Source: Ciona savignyi
Lineage: Eukaryota > Chordata > Ascidiacea > Phlebobranchia > Cionidae
Reading direction: 5' to 3'
Length of the DNA: 64,000 nucleotides
NCBI GenBank assembly: GCA_000149265.1
Contig: CH003198.1
Location: 66,071-130,070 of the forward strand
The position numbers were made by a program, and so were the translations under genes. The notes beneath the pieces are model-generated. The model searched no databases. It was not told the DNA's origin and was given only the letters and a program-made list of their open reading frames with translations. Every line of letters starts with the position of its first letter. The first letter of the stretch is position 1. Of the stretch, positions 63,269-64,000 are shown piece after piece.

Positions 63269-63983
63269 ATGTCTGATCAACAAATCCAACAAGAACAAGA
63301 CAATCTTCAACAGGAAGAGGTCGTGGAGGAAGTTGAACAGGTTTTAAATTGTTCTAACTTTCCAATTACTAGTCCTGACTTTTCCTTCAAATCGAGGCCA
63401 TAATTTACGCAAATTAATCTGACCATTGCCCGTGTGTTAACCCCCGTGGTTTTCCCATTTACGGGGACAAACAGGAATATCCTATATACCATCCTTCTAT
63501 TCTTTACACTTTGCTATTTCTTTATCTTTTTCTTTTGGCTATATCTTTTTTCTTTATTTAACTGTGTTATAATAGGTATGATAGTTTGGAACTTTCAATT
63601 TTGAATTGGACTAGTGTATAGAAAGAGCGTTAAAATTTGTAAGAACTTTTTCATTAGCTTTATTGCATATTTTCTTGATTAAGTCTCAACAAAAGCCGGA
63701 AGTCCGCAAAGAAAAATCTGGAAAAACAAAAAAGTTTTTGGTTAAAAAGAAAAAAAATGGAAACGGAAAATCACTCGACTGGAAAACAGTAAAAAAGGCA
63801 AAAAAGAAAGCAGAAAAATTACTCACTTCGCCAACAACCCAAAATGGTACAACCGAAACAGTTTATTATATTGAAGAAAGTGAAGACAAAAATGAACAGC
63901 AGGTTTATAATCAGAGTGCGTCATCAATCGTCATGATCGTTCACTCACAAAACAACCGTCGATACAACACATTAGTAAATTAA
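63269..63983 (+). CDS. Small Glu/Gln- then Lys-rich protein, 2 coding exons, unrecognised
   Basis: Exon 1 (ATG 63269 to 63340) encodes MSDQQIQQEQDNLQQEE and an acidic VVEEVEQ end, with donor CAG|gtttta, phase 0. Exon 2 starts near 63684 (acceptor cttgattaag) and reads SQQKPEVRKEKSGKTKK, then a run of lysines, DWKTVKKAKKKAEKLL, a Thr-rich patch and a C-terminal NRRYNTLVN, then TAA. Total is about 123 aa: an acidic head, a basic centre resembling a nuclear-localisation or nucleic-acid-binding region, and an acidic TVYYIEESEDKNE segment. No family is recognised. The intron contains a 5'-truncated SINE. A strong acceptor 41 nt before the ATG indicates an upstream noncoding exon. An alternative acceptor (caaaag before CCGGAA) would remove only a few residues. 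Confidence 0.55.
63418..63487 (+). mobile_element. Strongly 5'-truncated SINE (family 1) inside the right-edge gene
   Basis: Only the family 3' end remains: TCTGACCATTGCCCGTGTGT, TAACCCCCGTGGTTTTCCCA, then ACGGGGACAAACAGGAATAT. It lies in the intron between the two coding exons. Confidence 0.7.
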
Positions 63984-64000
63984 ATTTCATTCGTTCATAC

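Overview
The window looks like an ascidian (Ciona-type tunicate) nuclear genome. It is AT-rich, with short exons, introns inside the homeoboxes and many tRNA-derived repeats. It carries three Hox genes, Hox2, Hox3 and Hox4, on the same (minus) strand and in canonical order, so transcription runs Hox4 -> Hox3 -> Hox2. From what I recall, Ciona keeps Hox2-3-4 linked on one chromosome while the rest of its Hox set is scattered. The species is inferred from gene content, not from a database match.

Layout. 0.3-0.7 kb (-): first coding exon of an unrecognised Ser-rich protein. 5.8-12.5 kb (-): Hox2 in 3 exons, 644 codons. 12.5-21.3 kb: intergenic, with tRNA-type SINEs. 21.3-28.2 kb (-): Hox3 in 5 exons, 709 codons, one intron apparently GC-AG. 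28.2-39.8 kb: large intergenic region. 39.8-43.5 kb (-): two candidate small spliced genes (50 and 62 aa) lying between Hox3 and Hox4, plus two unplaced small membrane-type ORFs. 45.3-51.1 kb (-): Hox4 in 6 exons, 329 codons. 56.8-60.0 kb (-): a Golgi-type carbohydrate 6-O-sulfotransferase in 6 exons, 471 codons, with an unusual basic insertion. 62.3-64.0 kb (+): a small Lys/Glu-rich protein gene with a 5' UTR exon.

All gene models were built by eye. Splice donors and acceptors were matched for phase, and each summed CDS length is divisible by three with an open frame. The three Hox proteins would be nuclear homeodomain transcription factors using a hexapeptide (PBC cofactor contact) and a homeodomain. 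The sulfotransferase acts in a separate secretory pathway. Noncoding space holds two families of tRNA-derived repeats, small tandem repeats and many TGACGTCA/TGACGTAA-type octamers. The most notable points are the changed Hox3 hexapeptide (FDWM), the GC-AG intron, homeobox introns offset by 4 nt between Hox2/3 and Hox4, small non-Hox genes inside the cluster, and the sulfotransferase insertion.
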